A stretch of DNA of 64,000 bases, taken from Mucilaginibacter sp. (GTDB lineage: Bacteria; Bacteroidota; Bacteroidia; Sphingobacteriales; Sphingobacteriaceae). The stretch covers positions 1 through 64,000 of the forward strand of contig NZ_JANYGH010000005.1 of the NCBI RefSeq assembly GCF_025362475.1, read 5' to 3'. The notes beneath the pieces are model-generated. The model was given only the letters and a program-made list of their open reading frames with translations. It did no database searches and was not told the origin of the DNA. A program made the position numbers and the translations under genes. Below, in pieces: positions 60,283 to 64,000 of the stretch. Within the stretch, counting starts at the first letter, position 1; each line of letters begins with the position of its first letter.

Positions 60283-62334
60283 ATGGATAAACAGGCACCA
60301 TTAATAAACAGGGAAATAAGTTGGTTATATTTTAACGATAGGGTTTTGCAGGAAGCTGCTGATCCCACTGTTCCATTAATTGAACGGGTGCGTTTTTTAG
60401 CGATATTTTCATCCAATCTTGATGAGTTTTATAGAGTGAGGGTAGCAACCATGAGCCGCCTTGCCGCTTTGAACGAAAAATCGAAGGAGATTTTAGGGTA
60501 TAACCCTAAAAAGCTCCTTAATCAGATAAAAAACATCGTTGTACGGCAGGAGCGCAAGTTCAATAACCTGTACGAAAACATTATAGTTAAACAGCTTGCC
60601 GAGGAAAAGATCTTTATCCTGAATGATAAGCAGCTTAATGTATCCCGTGGGGCATTTGTTAAAAACTATTTCAGAGAGAAATTACTGGCTACGCTGGTAC
60701 CAATTATGTTGGATGATAGCCTGCCGCTGCCCGAACTGCGCGACAGAGCCATTTACTTTTTTGTTAAGCTCACCAAAAATAAAAAATCAAGGTTTGCGCT
60801 TATTGAGTTTCCTGATACGCTATCAAGATTTGTGGTATTGCCCGAAACCAATAACCTGAAGTTTATTATCCTGCTGGATGATATCATCAGGTACAGTTTG
60901 GAGGATATATTTTTCATTTTTGATCATGACAGTATTGAGGCCTATTCATTGCAGCTTACCCGCGATGCAGAGCTTGATCTGGATAAAGAACTAAGCGGAA
61001 AATTTATTGACGCGCTATCCAAAAGCCTTCAAAAACGCAAGAAAGGAACACCTATGCGTTTGCTTTACGATACCGAAATGCCGATGGATATGTTAAAGTA
61101 CCTGGTAACCAAAATGGGGCTGCATGGCGAGAGCCTGATCCCCGGTAACAGGTATCATAACTTTAAAAATTTTATATCATTTCCTAATGTTGGTTCGCCC
61201 GAACTGGAGTTTGTTAAATATCCTGCTCTGCCTGTCGAGGATCTTTCTTTTGGCAAAAGTTTGATTGAACTGATTGCTAAAAAGGATTATATGGTAAGCA
61301 CGCCTTACCAGTCATATGATTACATTATTCATTTTTTACGCGAGGCTGCTATTGATCCTAAGGTTAAAGAAATCAGTATAGCGGTTTACCGCCTTGCCGA
61401 GAATTCAAGGATCATTCACGCATTGGTAAACGCTGCCAAAAACGGCAAAAAGGTTAATTGCCTGGTAGAGCTTCGTGCACGGTTTGATGAGCAGAACAAC
61501 ATATTCTGGAGCAACAGGTTAGAAGAAGAGGGCGTAAATGTGCTTTATGGAGTGCCAGGTTACAAGGTACACTCAAAAATATGCCTGGTTAGCCGTTTGG
61601 AAAAACAAAAGGTGGTAAATTATGCCTGTTTATCAACAGGGAATTTTAATGAAAAAACTGCTAAGATCTATGCAGACCATACGCTTTTTACAGCTAACAA
61701 AAAGATAACTGATGATCTTGCTGATGTGTTTAAAGCCCTTAAAAGGAATGTGCTGCCGAAAGGACTAAAGACGCTGATTGTATCGCCCATTGATTCAAGG
61801 CCAGGCATTTACAAACTGATAGATAACGAAATAAAGAATGCTAAAGCAGGCAAAAAGGCTTACATGATATTAAAAATGAACAGCCTTGCCGATGAAAGCC
61901 TGATTAATAAATTATACCAGGCCAGCAATGCCGGTGTTAAAATAAAAATGATCATCCGTGGTATGTGCTGCCTTGTTCCCGGTGTAAAAGGTTTCAGTGA
62001 AAATATTGAGGTGATAAGCATTGTAGATAAATATCTGGAACATGCACGTGTACACATTTATTGCAACGGTGGTAGCGAGTTGATCTACCTTACATCGGCT
62101 GATTTTATGAGCCGGAATATTGATAACAGGGTAGAGGTTGGTTTCCCGATTTTAGATGAGCACTTGCGTAAGGAAGTGAAGGATATGATCAACATACAAC
62201 TGCAGGATAACACCAAGGCACGCGAAATAAACAGCACAAACAGCAACAAATATCATAAAACTAATTCGGCCGATTCTCATCGTGCGCAGATAGAGATATA
62301 TACTTACCTTAAAACTAAAAACAAACAAAATTGA
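60283..62334 (+). CDS. ppk1: polyphosphate kinase 1
   Basis: Membrane-associated kinase of 683 residues making polyphosphate reversibly from ATP. The N-terminal NREISWLYFNDRVLQEA and FLAIFSSNLDEFYRVRV are typical; the catalytic His is in YKVHSKICLV, with the second phosphohistidine-type segment in EHARVHIYCNG. The last about 30 residues are Asn/Ser/Lys-rich. The stop codon overlaps the TTG start of ppx, so the pair are coupled. Confidence 0.95.
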   Translation: MDKQAPLINREISWLYFNDRVLQEAADPTVPLIERVRFLAIFSSNLDEFYRVRVATMSRLAALNEKSKEILGYNPKKLLNQIKNIVVRQERKFNNLYENIIVKQLAEEKIFILNDKQLNVSRGAFVKNYFREKLLATLVPIMLDDSLPLPELRDRAIYFFVKLTKNKKSRFALIEFPDTLSRFVVLPETNNLKFIILLDDIIRYSLEDIFFIFDHDSIEAYSLQLTRDAELDLDKELSGKFIDALSKSLQKRKKGTPMRLLYDTEMPMDMLKYLVTKMGLHGESLIPGNRYHNFKNFISFPNVGSPELEFVKYPALPVEDLSFGKSLIELIAKKDYMVSTPYQSYDYIIHFLREAAIDPKVKEISIAVYRLAENSRIIHALVNAAKNGKKVNCLVELRARFDEQNNIFWSNRLEEEGVNVLYGVPGYKVHSKICLVSRLEKQKVVNYACLSTGNFNEKTAKIYADHTLFTANKKITDDLADVFKALKRNVLPKGLKTLIVSPIDSRPGIYKLIDNEIKNAKAGKKAYMILKMNSLADESLINKLYQASNAGVKIKMIIRGMCCLVPGVKGFSENIEVISIVDKYLEHARVHIYCNGGSELIYLTSADFMSRNIDNRVEVGFPILDEHLRKEVKDMINIQLQDNTKAREINSTNSNKYHKTNSADSHRAQIEIYTYLKTKNKQN

Positions 62335-63209
62335 GATACGCAGCTATAGATATTGGCTCCAACGCAGTAAGGCTGCTTATTGCCGATATTATTGAAAATC
62401 ATGGTTCTTATTCTTTCAAGAAAAACACTTTAATCAGGGTGCCGTTGCGCCTCGGCGATGATGCCTTTATTCAGCAACACATCTCTGATAAAAAAGCCGG
62501 CGACCTGGTAAAATCAATGAGTGCATTCCGCAATCTTATGGATGTTTATAAGGTGACGGATTACCTGGCTTATGCTACATCGGCCATGCGTGAAGCTAAA
62601 AATGGCGATGATGTAGTTAAACTGATAAAACAGGAAGCCAATATTGATCTGGAGATCATTCATGGTTCAAAAGAGGCTAAAGTGATATATGCCAGTCATG
62701 CCGAACAAACTATTGACAAAAGCAAAAGCTATTTATATATAGATGTTGGTGGTGGCAGTACCGAGCTTTCACTTTTCTCGGCCGGGGAACTGATGGCTTC
62801 CAAATCATTTAATATTGGTACTATCAGGATATTGGATAACCAGGACTCTGAAGAAACCTGGAACGAGATGAAAGATTTTATCCGCGAGCATACACGTGGC
62901 TACAAACAATTGTTAGGCATAGGAACCGGTGGCAATATCAACAAAATCCACAGACTGGCCGAAGAAGGTGACGATGCGCCAATGGCATTTGGTAAACTGA
63001 AATCGCTTTATACTTATCTCAATTCATTTTCACTAAAAGACCGTATAAACGTACTTGGTTTAAACCAGGACAGGGCCGATGTAATTATTCCTGCCTGTGA
63101 AATTTATATGACTGTGATGAAAAACGCCGGTATAAAGCAGATCTATGTTCCCCGGGTAGGTATGGTTGATGGAATTATACAGCTTCTAATAGAAAAGAAT
63201 TTATCTTAA
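62331..63209 (+). CDS. ppx: exopolyphosphatase / Ppx-GppA family protein
   Basis: ASKHA-fold phosphatase of 292 residues hydrolysing polyphosphate or pppGpp. The N-terminal phosphate-binding AIDIGSNAVRLLI, the second loop YIDVGGGSTELSLF and IGTGGNINKIHRLA are seen. The C-terminal HD-like domain of the about 500-residue enterobacterial Ppx is missing, as usual for this short form. Start is TTG at 62331, overlapping the ppk1 stop (TTGA). Confidence 0.88.
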   Translation: MRYAAIDIGSNAVRLLIADIIENHGSYSFKKNTLIRVPLRLGDDAFIQQHISDKKAGDLVKSMSAFRNLMDVYKVTDYLAYATSAMREAKNGDDVVKLIKQEANIDLEIIHGSKEAKVIYASHAEQTIDKSKSYLYIDVGGGSTELSLFSAGELMASKSFNIGTIRILDNQDSEETWNEMKDFIREHTRGYKQLLGIGTGGNINKIHRLAEEGDDAPMAFGKLKSLYTYLNSFSLKDRINVLGLNQDRADVIIPACEIYMTVMKNAGIKQIYVPRVGMVDGIIQLLIEKNLS

Positions 63210-63267
63210 TAGAAAAATAACGTAAAATTATTTTTACAAATTTGTTTTTTTATATAAAAACTGTTAG

Positions 63268-63275
63268 TACATTTG
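63268..63275 (+). promoter_or_regulatory. minus-7 box of a short transcript between ppx and ubiX
   Basis: TACATTTG, exact TAnnTTTG, with a TTTG 24 bases upstream (63241-63244). It lies 40 bases before a terminator and 114 bases before the ubiX ATG. Confidence 0.5.
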
Positions 63276-63279
63276 TATT

Positions 63280-63346
63280 GCCCTCTCAAGGGCATGTTTT
63301 TCATAGGTAGATGTAGGGTCGGGTACAAGTTATTCGACCCTTTTTT
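63280..63346 (+). ncRNA. putative small RNA or ubiX leader attenuator
   Basis: From a predicted start near 63280, the sequence folds as hairpin GCCCT/AGGGC (63280-63293), a linker, and a terminator (63315-63346). GGGCAT at 63290-63295 could pair instead with ATGCCC at 63347-63352. Too short and unlike known riboswitch classes. Confidence 0.3.
63315..63346 (+). terminator. Rho-independent terminator upstream of ubiX
   Basis: AGGGTCG (63315-63321) pairs with CGACCCT (63335-63341) around a 13-base loop and is followed by six T. It may end the ppk1-ppx mRNA, or a short transcript started at 63268. Confidence 0.75.
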
Positions 63347-63388
63347 ATGCCCGTAACTTTTATCTGTTTGGGTAGTTATTGATGAGTC

Positions 63389-63952
63389 ATGAAGAAGAAG
63401 ATTGTAGTTGCTATTACGGGTGCAAGCGGCGCTATTTATGCCGATCTGTTATTAAAGAAGTTAAGTCAGTTAGAAGATCAAATACAGGAAGTTGCAGTCG
63501 TAATGTCTGATAACGCTAAGGATGTTTGGCGTTTTGAGCTTGATAACGAAGACTATAGTAAATACAATTATAAGTTTTACGCCAAAAATGATTTCATGGC
63601 CCCTTTTGCGTCAGGGTCGGCTAAGTTTGATACTATGGTTATTGTTCCATGCTCCATGGGCACTCTCGGCCGGATAGCGGGAGGGATCTCTGATGATCTG
63701 ATCAGTCGTGCTGCCGATGTGATCCTCAAAGAACGCCGGAAGCTTATCCTGGTGGCGCGCGATACGCCGTTTAATCTCATCCACATCCGTAATATGGCTA
63801 CAGTTACGGAAGCCGGTGGTATTATTTGCCCGGCTATTCCCTCATACTACAGCAAACCTCAAACCATAGAAGAGCTGGCCATGACGGTTGTGAACCGGGT
63901 TATTGATCTGATAGGGCTGGAGAACAAGAGCTATGAGTGGAAAGGAATATGA
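63389..63952 (+). CDS. ubiX: flavin prenyltransferase
   Basis: UbiX makes prenylated FMN, the cofactor of UbiD-type decarboxylases; 187 residues. Conserved parts: VVAITGASGAIYADLLLKKL at the start, VVMSDNAKDVW, the FMN/phosphate loop IVPCSMGTLGRIAGGISDDL, and ERRKLILVARDTPFN with IRNMATVTEAGGII. The start ATG at 63389 follows GATGAGTC. ubiD is not in the window. The last 48 bases after it show nothing. Confidence 0.93.
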   Translation: MKKKIVVAITGASGAIYADLLLKKLSQLEDQIQEVAVVMSDNAKDVWRFELDNEDYSKYNYKFYAKNDFMAPFASGSAKFDTMVIVPCSMGTLGRIAGGISDDLISRAADVILKERRKLILVARDTPFNLIHIRNMATVTEAGGIICPAIPSYYSKPQTIEELAMTVVNRVIDLIGLENKSYEWKGI

Positions 63953-64000
63953 TTTTGTATAGCTTTCGATAAAAGCCTGATTTGAAGTTTTGGGATCTTA

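Overview
The window is ordinary chromosomal DNA of a Bacteroidota bacterium, most likely Sphingobacteriaceae and Mucilaginibacter-like. The grounds are the gene families (TonB-dependent receptor with a CarboxypepD_reg N-terminus, beta-propeller hybrid histidine kinase, DUF1080 and Gfo/Idh proteins, WbqC, VF530, two MG2/plug-type envelope proteins), repeated TAnnTTTG minus-7 promoter boxes, and gaps filled with short palindromic repeats typical of this group. Genus is an inference. No rRNA, tRNA, CRISPR array, prophage or insertion sequence was seen.

Layout. 0.2-9 kb, minus strand: secreted GH18 chitinase, membrane acyltransferase-like protein, and two tandem paralogous MG2-domain envelope proteins. 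9.6-13.5 kb: an orphan TonB-dependent receptor behind a very AT-rich leader, then a cupin/AraC regulator. 13.5-25.2 kb: housekeeping and small genes (methyltransferase, DUF92, MtfA-type peptidase, MBL hydrolase, YceH), a 1432-residue propeller hybrid histidine kinase, VF530, a DEAD-box-like protein with degenerate motifs, TruA and a CDGSH protein. 25.4-31 kb: aldo/keto reductase, a Tat-exported Gfo/Idh oxidoreductase with a double-DUF1080 protein (resembling 3-keto-glycoside metabolism), and a GntR regulator. 31.3-33.6 kb: cytochrome bd oxidase (cydAB). 33.7-34.3 kb: a repeat island.

34.4-46.1 kb is the metabolic core. A LacI-type repressor is divergent from xylB-xylA-symporter (xylose to xylulose 5-phosphate). 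Next comes uxuA-uxaC-kdgK-eda-exuT (hexuronate to pyruvate and glyceraldehyde 3-phosphate). Together they suit the two sugars of glucuronoxylan, but fructuronate reductase (uxuB) is absent from the window. 46-64 kb is housekeeping: msrA, corA, wbqC-like, lipid acyltransferase plus glycosyltransferase, aroQ, xerD, prmC, ribD, a DMT permease, YigZ family, mgtE, bioB, YajQ, ppk1-ppx and ubiX.

The least expected signals are: (1) minus-7 boxes lying only 3-7 bases before start codons of about nine genes, predicting leaderless mRNAs; (2) a DEAD-box-like protein that has lost motifs III, V and VI; (3) paired MG2/plug proteins with no beta-barrel; (4) a perfect LacI-type palindrome overlapping the xylB minus-33 element; (5) two compact promoter-to-terminator units with no normal ORF (near 26.6 and 63.3 kb); and (6) several families of hairpin repeats. 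No clear novel defence or mobile system was found. All function calls are from reading translated sequence, without database searches.
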